Below, piece by piece: positions 24,926 through 33,925 of a stretch of DNA of 64,000 nucleotides. The position numbers and the translations under genes were made by a program. This DNA comes from Gp6-AA40 sp032156805 (GTDB taxonomy: Bacteria > Acidobacteriota > Vicinamibacteria > Vicinamibacterales > UBA2999). The notes beneath the pieces were generated by a model. The model did not search any database and was not told where the DNA came from. It saw only the letters and a list, made by a program, of their open reading frames with translations. Numbering within the stretch: the first letter of the stretch is position 1; every line of letters starts with the position of its first letter. The stretch lies in contig JALDXQ010000003.1 in NCBI GenBank assembly GCA_032156805.1, forward strand, positions 1 through 64,000. Direction: 5' to 3'.

Positions 24926-25316
24926 CACAAGAGGGCCGCAACACGTGTTTCAGCACGGTCACCTGCGTGGCAGCTTCCGATCGAGGAAGTCGGGCATCAG
25001 CGTGGCGATCTCGTCGCCTATCACCAGGTAAAGAGTTCTGAGCGGCATAGGTCTCCCGTGGCCAGGGTTGAAACCAGCCTGGTCATGTAACCGCCGCCCG
25101 AACCGGCGGCCGGCGCACTGGCGACTGATGGTATGACTCGTCGATCGCAAAAAAAATTCCACCAACGCATGAGGTAAGCGCGACAACAGCTTGCTGCCTG
25201 GGCTTCACACCACCTGTCTCGAGGAAGCACGTGCGGAGCCGAATCCAAGACGGACTGGGCGACGTAGTTGAGGATTACGGACGGTCGAGCCGTCCCGCGC
25301 ATTTTCAGGATGGCGA
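24926..25316. other. 391-base divergent intergenic region (sigma factor / APC permease)
   Basis: No convincing gene larger than 30 codons. It must hold the promoters of the sigma/anti-sigma operon (minus) and of the APC permease (plus). The only structured element noticed is the 29-codon ORF at 24959-25048. An A-rich tract lies at about 25147-25155. Several longer open frames exist but lack coding character. Confidence 0.6.
24959..25048 (-). CDS. Possible 29-aa leader peptide upstream of the sigma factor
   Basis: The ATG at 25048 is preceded by GGGAG with 4-base spacing, a better ribosome binding site than that of the sigma gene itself. The peptide begins MPLRTLYLVIGDEIATLMPD and ends KLPRR before a TGA. 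It stops 33 bases before the sigma start. It could be a translated leader affecting sigma expression, or chance. Confidence 0.3.
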   Translation of the reverse strand: MPLRTLYLVIGDEIATLMPDFLDRKLPRR

Positions 25317-27068
25317 ATGGATTCGAATCTGTTCAAGACCAAGTCGATCGAACAGCTCGTCAGCGACGTCGAGCACGGGGACCGCGCGCTCCGGCGTAGT
25401 CTGTCCGCGTGGGACCTGACACTGCTCGGCATCGGAGGGATCATCGGCACGGGAATCTTCGTGCTCACCGGCACCGCCGCCGCCAACCAGGCAGGCCCGG
25501 CGATCACGATGTCATACCTGGCGGCGGGTCTGGCGTGCGCGTTTGCCGCCCTCTGCTACGCCGAATTCGCCTCGATGATCCCGATCGCGGGCAGCGCCTA
25601 CACCTACGCGTACGCGACGCTCGGCGAGCTGGTCGCGTGGATGATCGGCTGGGACTTGATCCTCGAATACGCCGTGGGAGCGATGACAGTGGCGATCGGC
25701 TGGAGCGGCTACATGCAGCAGCTGCTGTCAGGCGTCGGCATCACGCTGCCAACGGCGCTGTCGGCGGCGCCGCCGGTCGGCGTGATCAATATCCTGGCGG
25801 TGCTCATCGTGCTCGTGATCATGGTGCTGCTGGTGATCGGCATTCGCGAATCGGCGCGCGCCAACGCCGTGATGGTCGCGATCAAGCTCGCCGCCGTGCT
25901 GTTCTTCCTTGCCGCCGGCGCCACCTACGTCAAGCCGGAGAACTGGTCGCCGTTCGCGCCCTTCGGATGGTCCGGCATCATGGCGGCTGCCGCGGTGGTG
26001 TTCTTCGCCTACATCGGCTTCGATGCCGTGTCGACCACCGCGGAAGAGGCGCGGAACCCGAAGCGGGATCTTCCGATTGGCATCATCGCCTCACTGGTGG
26101 TGTGCACGGCGCTGTACCTGGCCGTGGCCGCCGTCCTGTCAGGCATCATCCCGGTCATCCAGTACCGCTCGGCCGCAGACGCGCTTCCCGGCGCGGCGAT
26201 GGTGGCACCGGAGGAATCGGTGCGGTTCCTCAACGCCCCGGTCGCCTACGCGCTGGCCGTGATCGGGCAGGACTGGGCGTCGTACCTCGTGTCGGCTGGC
26301 GCGGTCGCCGGCATCACGTCGGTGCTGCTGGTGATGCTCATGAGCCAGCCGCGCATCTTCTTTGCGATGAGCCGAGACGGCCTGCTGCCGACCGCCGTCA
26401 GCAAGGTGCATCGGCGGTTCGGCACGCCGTACATCACCACGATCATCACCTGCGTGACGGTCGCCCTCGTCGCCGGCGTGACGCAGATTCAGGTCGTCGG
26501 AGAAATGACCAGCATCGGGACGCTGTTCGCCTTCGTCGTCGTGTGCGCGGCCGTGCTCATGCTGCGCATCAAACGCCCTGACACACATCGGCCGTTCCGC
26601 GTACCGGGCGGCCCGATCCTCCCGATTCTGGGGATCGTGTCGTGCGCGTATCTGATGCTCAGCCTGCCGGTCATCACGTGGGTCCGCTTCCTGGTCTGGC
26701 TGAACATCGGGTTCGTGATCTACTGGTTCTATGGACGCACACACAGCCCGTTTGCGAGCGCCGAGGAGGCCAGGCGCCGCACACCGCTGCAGGCGGTCGC
26801 CAACTTCGTGCTGGTGTTCGGCGCGCTCGGCCTGTTCAACGGCGCCTGCATGTTCCTGCTGGGCCTGCTCACTGAGCTGGGCGTCACTACCGAGACGACG
26901 GCGAGATGGGCCGAGCTCGACGCGCTGACCACACGCATTCTCGGCATTGGCGTCACGGCGGGAACTGCCGACACGTTCGGGCTGGGGGTCCTCGGCGTCG
27001 GCGTTGCGATTGTCGTCGTGGGTTGGGTGCTGGCAAAGGTATCAGGGGAGATGAGCCCCGAGCGATGA
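25317..27068 (+). CDS. APC-superfamily amino acid permease (CAT type)
   Basis: 583 aa integral membrane protein. The N-terminal signature (LRRSLSAWDLTLLGIGGIIG, then TGIFVLTGTAA) and the segments PIAGSAYTYAYATLGELVAW, FFAYIGFDAVSTTAEEARNP, SRDGLLPTAVSKVHRRFGTP and HRPFRVPGGPILP are those of the APC family, cationic-amino-acid-transporter branch. About 12-14 membrane helices are expected, including a C-terminal extension after residue 490 with extra helices. AGGA lies just upstream of the ATG. The transported amino acid is not defined. Confidence 0.93.
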   Translation: MDSNLFKTKSIEQLVSDVEHGDRALRRSLSAWDLTLLGIGGIIGTGIFVLTGTAAANQAGPAITMSYLAAGLACAFAALCYAEFASMIPIAGSAYTYAYATLGELVAWMIGWDLILEYAVGAMTVAIGWSGYMQQLLSGVGITLPTALSAAPPVGVINILAVLIVLVIMVLLVIGIRESARANAVMVAIKLAAVLFFLAAGATYVKPENWSPFAPFGWSGIMAAAAVVFFAYIGFDAVSTTAEEARNPKRDLPIGIIASLVVCTALYLAVAAVLSGIIPVIQYRSAADALPGAAMVAPEESVRFLNAPVAYALAVIGQDWASYLVSAGAVAGITSVLLVMLMSQPRIFFAMSRDGLLPTAVSKVHRRFGTPYITTIITCVTVALVAGVTQIQVVGEMTSIGTLFAFVVVCAAVLMLRIKRPDTHRPFRVPGGPILPILGIVSCAYLMLSLPVITWVRFLVWLNIGFVIYWFYGRTHSPFASAEEARRRTPLQAVANFVLVFGALGLFNGACMFLLGLLTELGVTTETTARWAELDALTTRILGIGVTAGTADTFGLGVLGVGVAIVVVGWVLAKVSGEMSPER

Positions 27069-27102
27069 CACTCGGATCGCCTTCTTGCTACGCTACCTTT
27101 GG

Positions 27103-30057
27103 ATGAATGCTCATTGGCAGACTCGAGGTGGACAACGTCGAAAGCGAATGCCGTTCCTGGTGGCCGCCGTTGCCGTCTTCCTGGGTGCCGCGTCACCTGT
27201 CGTTGCTCAGACGCTCGATCGCGCCGAGATCGCCGGAACGATTCAGGACGAGACGGGGGCTGCGCTTGGCGGGGTCGCCGTGACGCTGCGCGAGACGAGG
27301 ACCGGCTTCGAACGTCTCGTGGTGACCCGCGACGACGGCCGTTATTCGGCGCCGCTGCTGCCACTCGGCGTGTACGTCGTGCAGACGGAGCGTCCTGGCT
27401 TTTCAGCAGCTACGAGCGCCCCCGTGACGTTGAGCGTTGGGCAAGCGCTCATCGTGAACATCGTCATGAAGATCGCTGGTGTGACGGAGACCGTGTCGAT
27501 ATCGGCCTCCGGCGATGCCGCACCGACGCTCGGCCTGGCGATCGACGGAGAGGCACTCTCGAGTTTGCCCTTGAATGGGCGCGACTATCGCGACGTCGCC
27601 CTTCTGTCGCCCACTGCGCGGTCCATAACGGGAACGCGCGGGACGTTCCGGGTGGCCGGTCAACCGGGTGACTACCTGGCGTTGAACGTGGACGGCGCCG
27701 ATTTCACGAACAATTTCTTCGGCGAGTTCTTTGGGTCGCTCGAACGTCAGAACTTCACCATCCCGCTCGAAGGCGTCCAGGAGTTCGAGGTCACGGCCGG
27801 TGGCATGGGTGTTCAGTCCGGCCGGTCCAACGGCGGTCTCGTCAACGTGGTGACGAAATCCGGAGGCAACCAGCGACAGGGTTCGCTCTCGTATTCCTTG
27901 CGGCATCACGCGCTGACGGCGGACGACGCCTTCGGCAACCCGCCCGTAGGTCTGGTTCGGCACCTCGTGGGCGGGAGCGCCGGCGGGCCGCTCGTTGCAG
28001 ATCGGACGTTCTACTTCGTCGCGGCAGACGTCCAGCGTCAGACCACGCCGATTACGGTGAAGTTCGCCAGACCCGTCACGGGAGTTCCCGTTCCCGAGTT
28101 CGGTATTGCAGACCTCGGCGCACTCGAAGGCCAATACCCGCGGCACGAGAACGTCACCGCCGTCCTCGCGAAGATCGACCACGCGATCACGAGCAACCAG
28201 CGTCTCAGCATCCGGGGGAACTTCTCGCGCAGTTACGGCGACAACATCGCCGGCGGAGGCGCGCTTCTGAGCCAGGCGCCCTCGAACCTCGAGACGTTCC
28301 GCAACCAGGGAATCTCGATCGTGACGAGCCTGAGCAGCGCGGTCGGTACGAACCTGCTCCTGGAAACCAAAGTTCAAACCTCGCGCGAGACGCGCCCGCG
28401 TGATCCACAGTCCGATATTCCACAGGTGCAGATTTCCGACACGGGTACGTTCGGCAGTGCCCTGTTTCTGCCAGGCACGCAGGACATGTACCGCTATCAG
28501 GTGTCGGAGAGTGCGGTGTACGTGCGTGGGGACCACGATGTCAGGTTCGGCCTGGACTACAACGCGTTCAACATGCGCAACAATGCCTTCGCCCTGGGGC
28601 TGAACGGCAGCTATGTGTTCCCGACTGTCGAGTCGTTCATCGCGCGTCGTCCGCTGCTCTACGCGCAGAACTTCGGTCTCAACGGTTACACCGCGAAAGA
28701 GGCAGCGCTTCTGAAAAGCTTCTGGCAGCACGAAGGTGCCGCGTACGTTCAAGGTCGAATCAAACCGACGTCACGCCTCACGATTGGCCTGGGCCTTCGC
28801 TACGACATGCAGATCAATCCCCAGCCGCAGTCGGGCATTGCTGGTGTGCAGGTGCCGGTGGGCGAGCCCGTGATCGATCGAAACCAGATCCAGCTCACCT
28901 ACGCGCCGGTTCCCCAGGGCATTCCTGACGACCGCAACAACTGGGGACCGCGAACCGAAGTGGCGTACGAGTTTCGCGACGGACTGACGCTCGTGAAAGG
29001 CTCGGCCGGGCTGTATTACGGGCGGACGCCGATGATCTACTTTCCGCTGCGAGGTGCTGGCGTTACCAACACCACGCTCTTTGCTCTCGCATCGCGCGTC
29101 GGCGTCACCTTCCCCGAGGTCCTCCCGTCGGCGATCGCACCCGGCTCAGCCCTCGCCGCGCTCGTGGGGCCTCCCGCGATTTCGTATGTCGATCCCGAGT
29201 TCGAGAATCCGCGTGTGCTTCAGCTCACCGCATCTCTGACAAGACGCGTGGCCAGCATGTCGCTCGAGGCCGGCTATTTGCGTAGCGAGTCCAGGCACCT
29301 GCGCGTCGGCGGATTCCGCTCCACGTTGTGGGACCGCAACCTGGCGGTGCCCACGCGCTTCGATCAGTTCGGGCGTGGCCTCGACATCCTCGCGGCTGGA
29401 CGTCCGGACCCGACCATCGCTCAGGCGAACGCGCTCGCGAGTTTCGGAAGGGGCCGCTATCAGGCGCTCACGGTCTCACTCAGCAAGCCCATGACAAACC
29501 GGTGGCAGTTCTACGGGAACTACACGCTCGCCAAGAGCATGGGCAACGGTTCGACCGAGCGCGATACGGAAGCACTGCTCGGACCTTCCGATCCCTTCAA
29601 TCTCGACGCGGACTACGGCATCAACGAGCTGGACGAGCGGCACCAGATCAAGTCGTACCTCGTGCTCGCCTTGCCACGCGACATCACGCTGGCCGCGAGC
29701 TGGTCGGCGGGTTCAGGCCTGGCGTTTCCCGTGTACAGTTCCACCGATTCCAACGGCGACGGGGTCACCAACGACGGCCTGCATCCGGATAGGCCGGTCG
29801 CCGATGGACAGTTGCTGCCGCGGTTCCCGTATCATCAGCCAGCCTGGGTCACCTGGGACCTCCGTGCCGCGAAGGGAGTGAGGCTGTCAACGCGAACGCG
29901 CCTGCAGTTCATCCTCGATGTCTTCAATCTGCTGAACACCGACAACACGTACCCCGATCCGCGGACTCAGGCGATCCTCGGCAGTCCGAACTTCCGCGTG
30001 CCCAATCGCACACTGGGTCCGCGCCTTGCGCAGCTCGGCATTCGACTCGATTTCTGA
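27103..30057 (+). CDS. TonB-dependent receptor with carboxypeptidase-regulatory-like N-domain (2)
   Basis: 984 aa from ATG 27103, which gives a basic n-region (RRKR) before the hydrophobic core and cleavage near SPVVAQT. ATG 27148 is an alternative that gives a shorter signal; neither has a strong ribosome binding site. Domains: CarboxypepD_reg-like (about 41-125), plug (about 145-260, LPLNGRDYRDVALLSP and GGLVNVVTKSGGN), then the barrel ending LGIRLDF. The LPLNGRxxxD motif marks the large Oar-like Acidobacteriota group. It is less similar to the other three receptors in the window than those are to each other. Confidence 0.92.
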   Translation: MNAHWQTRGGQRRKRMPFLVAAVAVFLGAASPVVAQTLDRAEIAGTIQDETGAALGGVAVTLRETRTGFERLVVTRDDGRYSAPLLPLGVYVVQTERPGFSAATSAPVTLSVGQALIVNIVMKIAGVTETVSISASGDAAPTLGLAIDGEALSSLPLNGRDYRDVALLSPTARSITGTRGTFRVAGQPGDYLALNVDGADFTNNFFGEFFGSLERQNFTIPLEGVQEFEVTAGGMGVQSGRSNGGLVNVVTKSGGNQRQGSLSYSLRHHALTADDAFGNPPVGLVRHLVGGSAGGPLVADRTFYFVAADVQRQTTPITVKFARPVTGVPVPEFGIADLGALEGQYPRHENVTAVLAKIDHAITSNQRLSIRGNFSRSYGDNIAGGGALLSQAPSNLETFRNQGISIVTSLSSAVGTNLLLETKVQTSRETRPRDPQSDIPQVQISDTGTFGSALFLPGTQDMYRYQVSESAVYVRGDHDVRFGLDYNAFNMRNNAFALGLNGSYVFPTVESFIARRPLLYAQNFGLNGYTAKEAALLKSFWQHEGAAYVQGRIKPTSRLTIGLGLRYDMQINPQPQSGIAGVQVPVGEPVIDRNQIQLTYAPVPQGIPDDRNNWGPRTEVAYEFRDGLTLVKGSAGLYYGRTPMIYFPLRGAGVTNTTLFALASRVGVTFPEVLPSAIAPGSALAALVGPPAISYVDPEFENPRVLQLTASLTRRVASMSLEAGYLRSESRHLRVGGFRSTLWDRNLAVPTRFDQFGRGLDILAAGRPDPTIAQANALASFGRGRYQALTVSLSKPMTNRWQFYGNYTLAKSMGNGSTERDTEALLGPSDPFNLDADYGINELDERHQIKSYLVLALPRDITLAASWSAGSGLAFPVYSSTDSNGDGVTNDGLHPDRPVADGQLLPRFPYHQPAWVTWDLRAAKGVRLSTRTRLQFILDVFNLLNTDNTYPDPRTQAILGSPNFRVPNRTLGPRLAQLGIRLDF

Positions 30058-30143
30058 CGGGCACCTGCCGTCCGAGACTTTACTTCGATGGGGATGCGGA
30101 CTACGCTGCGAGAAATTCTGCGTGCTCAGGAGACCCAACACTT

Positions 30144-30659
30144 ATGAGCGGACCACATACCCCTTCGCCTGCGATTCGGCGTCGCCGGTTCATCATGATG
30201 ACTGCAGTCGCTGCCCTTATTGCTATACCTGCTGTCGGTACTTCTTATTGGGCGCTCGCGTGCCCCTGCGATCGAATGCCCGGGCTCTACTTGCGCGGCG
30301 TTGAGGCCAGTGAACCCGTCACCGACTGGTCCTTTGCCAACAAGATCCCACTGTGCCAGGTTCAAGTGGACGCGGGGCTCCTGACACACGCCCTCAATCT
30401 CAATTGCATGGCGACCAGCGCCGGAGAGCTGTATCTGAGTTGTGCAGACTGCGCCGACAAGCGCTGGTCGAACGCGGCGCTCGAGAACAACGAGGCACGA
30501 CTCCGACTCGATGACACTGTGTATCCAGTGACGCTGACGCGCGTGCAGGATCCGGCAGAACTCGACCGGGCCTGGAACGCACGAGCCGCGAAGACCGGAA
30601 TCGGAAACGACGCCTCCCGTCCGGACAGTTGGTGGTCGTTCCGAGTCGTCTCCCGCTAA
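30144..30659 (+). CDS. Six-cysteine membrane-anchored protein (paralogue A)
   Basis: 171 aa with one N-terminal membrane anchor or signal (about 17-38). The exported part has CPCDRMPG (C40, C42), a PVTDWSFANKIPLCQ segment (C71), LNLNCMAT (C88), LSCADCADKRW (C100, C103), VYPVTLTRV and a terminal WWSF. All six cysteines and most of these words recur in the gene at 33188-33736. No family was recognised. The paired cysteines could bind a metal or form disulphides. It is convergent with the lipid operon that follows. Confidence 0.8.
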   Translation: MSGPHTPSPAIRRRRFIMMTAVAALIAIPAVGTSYWALACPCDRMPGLYLRGVEASEPVTDWSFANKIPLCQVQVDAGLLTHALNLNCMATSAGELYLSCADCADKRWSNAALENNEARLRLDDTVYPVTLTRVQDPAELDRAWNARAAKTGIGNDASRPDSWWSFRVVSR

Positions 30660-30674
30660 CGCAGTTGGCATTCG

Positions 30675-30703
30675 AGTCCTTGGTGCGCAACGCACCAGGG
30701 ACT
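30675..30703. terminator. Bidirectional terminator-like hairpin
   Basis: AGTCCTTGGTGCG, loop CAA, CGCACCAGGGACT: a 13-bp stem with one G-T wobble and a 3-base loop between two convergent genes. No T-run follows, as is usual for hairpins in high-GC genomes. Confidence 0.6.
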
Positions 30704-30727
30704 AACGGACCGAGGACGGCACGATCG

Positions 30728-31273
30728 CTATGAGCTCTGGCTTCGTGACCTGAACGGCGTAGTCGCGCGATCGATCATCGACGCGACGGTCGACGCCACC
30801 AGCAGGTACGCGAGCACTCCGGCCACGAGCCGCAGGAACGACGCGAAGCCCGCGGGAACGGGAAGTCTCGCGGCGGCGATGAGCACAATGGGCACGAAAT
30901 AGAGAATGCCGTTCCAGCGGCCGAGAAAGCTGGCACGCAGCTGCCGTTGGCGCTGCCACACGTAGGAATCGACGACGTACTGTCCAAAGGCGATCGGGAT
31001 CACGGCCGGCAGGATCGCTGTAACGTCTCCGGCGATCGCGGCGCCCGTCAACCCGCCGGTGACGAAGAGGCAGTCGGTGCTGTGGTCGAACAATTGACCC
31101 TTCGCCGAGGCGGTTCCGGTTCGCCGCGCGATCGGACCATCAAGGAAGTCGGTTGCGATTGCTACGCAGAGCACGAGCACTACGACACCTGGTGCCAGCA
31201 GGTCGGGACGAGCCAGGGCGGCGGCCATTGGCAGCACCAGCGCCAGCCGGACGGCCGTGAGCACGTTGGCCAT
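30728..31273 (-). CDS. CDP-alcohol phosphatidyltransferase-family enzyme
   Basis: 181 aa membrane protein. The catalytic signature D-x2-D-G-x2-A-R-x8-G-x3-D-x3-D is complete (DFLDGPIARR ... GQLFDHSTD, about residues 42-67). It transfers a phosphoalcohol from a CDP-linked donor to an alcohol acceptor in the membrane, as in phosphatidylglycerol-phosphate or inositol-phosphate synthesis. The acceptor is not clear. Its ATG overlaps the TAA of the preceding gene (TAATG), and it ends an operon of three overlapping genes. Confidence 0.9.
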   Translation of the reverse strand: MANVLTAVRLALVLPMAAALARPDLLAPGVVVLVLCVAIATDFLDGPIARRTGTASAKGQLFDHSTDCLFVTGGLTGAAIAGDVTAILPAVIPIAFGQYVVDSYVWQRQRQLRASFLGRWNGILYFVPIVLIAAARLPVPAGFASFLRLVAGVLAYLLVASTVASMIDRATTPFRSRSQSS

Positions 31274-32235
31274 TACTGATCGAACAACTCACGTTGGGCC
31301 CGGCGCAGGAAGACGACGCCAATCAGCGCATTGAACAGGATGAAGAAGTTGTGCTGCACGAAACCGAAGGCGGCCATCTGCCCCTCGTTCCGCGGAAACA
31401 GCACGACCCAGAGCGCAATGGCGGCTGCGCGCATCGGCGTAGGTACTGTCGCAGCGAAAAAAATGATCGGCAGATAGCCCATCAGCGGCAGTAGAGAAGC
31501 CTCGACCCCGAACAGATTCAGCGCGATGGTATACACGAGCACTGCCGCCAGCAGGGCGGGCGAGCGCAGCAGGAAGAACAGCGCGTAGTGCTTGAGCCTG
31601 GCCATCTTGAACGCGTGGAAAATCTTCTTGTCGCGAAGCTGGTTGCCGGGAAGGATCGTCCCGCGAAAATACAGGACCCACAGGGTAAACACCACCGCGG
31701 CGCCAAGAGTGATGAAAGGCATGAGACCGAACACCGGGGGCAGCGAGCTCCGGCTGACGATGAATCCCACGGATGCCCACACCAGCAGATAGAAGATCTC
31801 GCAGAACATGATGAACAGCATCACGGACCCGACTTCCCACCCAGGCACGTTGTCCCGCCGATTGAGGTACAGGGCCATCGCCCCCTTGCCGACTTGTTCG
31901 CTGAAGAGCGAGATGATGTACGCGCTGGCGCGAATCGGCAGGATGTCCTGGTACCGGATCGGCTTGACAAACCAACTGAGCGCTCTGGTGATGACGAGCG
32001 TGTCGATCGTGAAATAGAAACACGAGTACACGACCATCAGGAGCAGCCAGGGGAGCCATCGAACGTTGGCAAACACCTGTGTCATGTAGGCGACGAGCGT
32101 GAGTCCCTCCCGCGCCGCCGCGCCGTTCAGGCGGTAATACAGAAACGTGAAGCACGCGACCGTGATCGCGAGAAAGACCAGTCGGCCCAGCATCTTCGAG
32201 GTGCGGTTCGGCGTCGGCGCGTCGGGTTCGGTCAC
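31273..32235 (-). CDS. Flippase-like (LPG-synthase-TM-type) membrane protein
   Basis: 320 aa with about eight to nine membrane helices (for example LGRLVFLAITVACFTFLYY, LPWLLLMVVYSCFYFTID, ALLAAVLVYTIALNLFG). The segment SAYIISLFSEQVGKGAMALY and the later FAATVPTPMRAAAIALW are in the places of the conserved helices of the lysylphosphatidylglycerol synthase TM / flippase-like family. No C-terminal catalytic domain is present, so it is a stand-alone membrane part, perhaps moving a lipid intermediate. Both ends overlap neighbours by 1-4 bases. Confidence 0.75.
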   Translation of the reverse strand: MTEPDAPTPNRTSKMLGRLVFLAITVACFTFLYYRLNGAAAREGLTLVAYMTQVFANVRWLPWLLLMVVYSCFYFTIDTLVITRALSWFVKPIRYQDILPIRASAYIISLFSEQVGKGAMALYLNRRDNVPGWEVGSVMLFIMFCEIFYLLVWASVGFIVSRSSLPPVFGLMPFITLGAAVVFTLWVLYFRGTILPGNQLRDKKIFHAFKMARLKHYALFFLLRSPALLAAVLVYTIALNLFGVEASLLPLMGYLPIIFFAATVPTPMRAAAIALWVVLFPRNEGQMAAFGFVQHNFFILFNALIGVVFLRRAQRELFDQ

Positions 32236-33140
32236 GTGTGGGCCACCTTGGTCTCTGAGGGCAGGAGCTTCTCGATCGTCGTCGACAGCGGCGTGAGGGT
32301 CACGCCGAGCGCGACATCCGCATTCTCGTGGACGACTTCATTCGACGTGATGACGTCGATCACAGTGGGTGTCATGCCACCCTGACGAGTCCATCCGGCG
32401 ACCGCAGCTCCCAGTTTGGCCAGCCATACCGGCATGGAGCGGATCGACACCTCGTGGCCCATCAGCACCGCGGCCCTGGCAATCACATCGCGATAGGCCG
32501 TGGGTTCTGGTCCGACTAGCTCGTAAACCGCCACGCCCGCGTCCGAGCTCTCACAGCAGCGGAGGATGGCCCGGCTCAGGTCGTCCACATCGAGGGGGCG
32601 GATTGAATGACGGCCACCGCCAAGCAGGGTGATTTTCTGCTTCGACGCTGCGTCGACCACCGCGCGCGCCCCCGCCATGCCGGGGCCCAACAGGATCGGT
32701 GTACGGATGATCGCGGCCGAGACGCCCGATTCAGCGACGATGCGCTCCGCGCGCCCTTTGGAGCTCAAGTATCGATTAGTCGATGCCGGGTCCGCGCCAA
32801 GAACGCTGACCAGCACGACGCGAGAGACGCCAGCCTTCCTGCAGGCGTCGACGACGGCCTGCGTGGCGACGACGTTGGCCGTGTGGTAGGTGGATGATGG
32901 GCTCTCGAACAGAATACCCGCGAGGTGTACGACACAACGAATATCTGTGAGCGCGGATGCCAGTCCCTCACCATCGTCGTAGTCGATGGCGCTGGCTGAG
33001 ATCCGGGGGGACGCGGGCAGGGCGGCCGCGGCCCGCAACGATCGAACGCAAGCGACAGCCTGGATGTCGGCGCACGAGGCCAGGTGGCGCAACAGGATCT
33101 TGCCGACACCGCTGTTGGCGCCAGTGATCGCAATCTTCAC
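32232..33140 (-). CDS. NAD(P)-binding epimerase/reductase-like protein
   Basis: 302 aa from GTG 33140 with GGGAG 4 bases upstream. The N-terminal Rossmann motif is KIAITGANSGVGKILLRHL (GxxGxxG), followed by CVVHLAGI, VVLVSVLGAD, SSKGRAERIV (K in the YxxxK position, with S/Y context altered) and RPLDVDDLSRAI. It is an atypical short-chain dehydrogenase/NmrA-like protein, as found for NDUFA9-like reductases. It overlaps the flippase-like gene (ATGA), suggesting a joint lipid-modification pathway. Confidence 0.83.
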   Translation of the reverse strand: MKIAITGANSGVGKILLRHLASCADIQAVACVRSLRAAAALPASPRISASAIDYDDGEGLASALTDIRCVVHLAGILFESPSSTYHTANVVATQAVVDACRKAGVSRVVLVSVLGADPASTNRYLSSKGRAERIVAESGVSAAIIRTPILLGPGMAGARAVVDAASKQKITLLGGGRHSIRPLDVDDLSRAILRCCESSDAGVAVYELVGPEPTAYRDVIARAAVLMGHEVSIRSMPVWLAKLGAAVAGWTRQGGMTPTVIDVITSNEVVHENADVALGVTLTPLSTTIEKLLPSETKVAHT

Positions 33141-33187
33141 GTGGCTCCCGATTCCGTTCTCCGTGATGGCGTTCGAGGCGATGAGCG

Positions 33188-33736
33188 TCAGCCGACGGCC
33201 GAGCGCAGCTGAAAGCTCCACCAATCCTCAGGCCGTTTCGCGTCGGGAGCGGGAGTGGGATTGTAGGTTTCTTCGCCGTGCACCTGCAGCTTCTTCACCC
33301 TGGCGGCCCAGGCCCGATCCAGAACAGCAGCGTCCTGCACCCTGTTCAGGACCACCGGGTATACACGGTCGTTGAGGCGCAAGCGCCCTGGCTCCTCCGG
33401 TCCCACGTGGCTCGACCAGTACTTTGACGGACACGCAGAACAACTGAGGAAGAGCTCTCCTTCGGGTGTCGCCATGCAGTTGAGATTGATGGCGTGGGGG
33501 ATGAAGCCGGCATGGATCTGAATCTGGCAGAGCGGGACGTCGTTGACGAAACTCCAGTCCGTCACGGGCTCTTCCTGGACGTCACCCAGCAGCACGAACC
33601 CCGGCATTCGATTGCAGGGGCAGGTGGTGGTCCAGACTGCGATGCCTCCTGCCGTCACGATGAGGAATGCGGTAACCGCGAGAAAAATGACCCTGGTAGG
33701 AATGGTTCTTCGAGTGGCTACCCGTTTCTCGGTCAT
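33188..33736 (-). CDS. Six-cysteine membrane-anchored protein (paralogue B)
   Basis: 182 aa, N-terminal anchor about 14-37. Motifs parallel paralogue A: CPCNRMPG (C39, C41), PVTDWSFVNDVPLC (C70), INLNCMAT (C87), LSCSACPSKYW (C99, C102), VYPVVLNRV, DWWSF. GGAG lies 9 bases before the ATG. The gene is 47 bases upstream of the NAD(P)-binding gene on the same strand and could be the first gene of the lipid operon. Function unknown. Confidence 0.82.
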   Translation of the reverse strand: MTEKRVATRRTIPTRVIFLAVTAFLIVTAGGIAVWTTTCPCNRMPGFVLLGDVQEEPVTDWSFVNDVPLCQIQIHAGFIPHAINLNCMATPEGELFLSCSACPSKYWSSHVGPEEPGRLRLNDRVYPVVLNRVQDAAVLDRAWAARVKKLQVHGEETYNPTPAPDAKRPEDWWSFQLRSAVG

Positions 33737-33925
33737 TGATTGAACTCCACTTGGGCTTTGTGAAGCGCCCTCGATGGCCCGAGTATCTTACGCCAGGCGA
33801 ACGAGGGTCGACACGCTGCTCATGGACCCCATACCATCGTGCAGTAGACCCCACTCGCCGCTTCCGGTGTAATCGACTCTTGCCGTCCTCGACATCGTCA
33901 GCGGCAGGTGGGGGAGAGAGGACTT

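Noticed and set aside
24959..25302. 75- and 93-codon open frames between the sigma factor and the APC permease
   Set aside because: No coding character and no domain; only the last 29 codons of the first have a convincing ribosome binding site and are listed separately.
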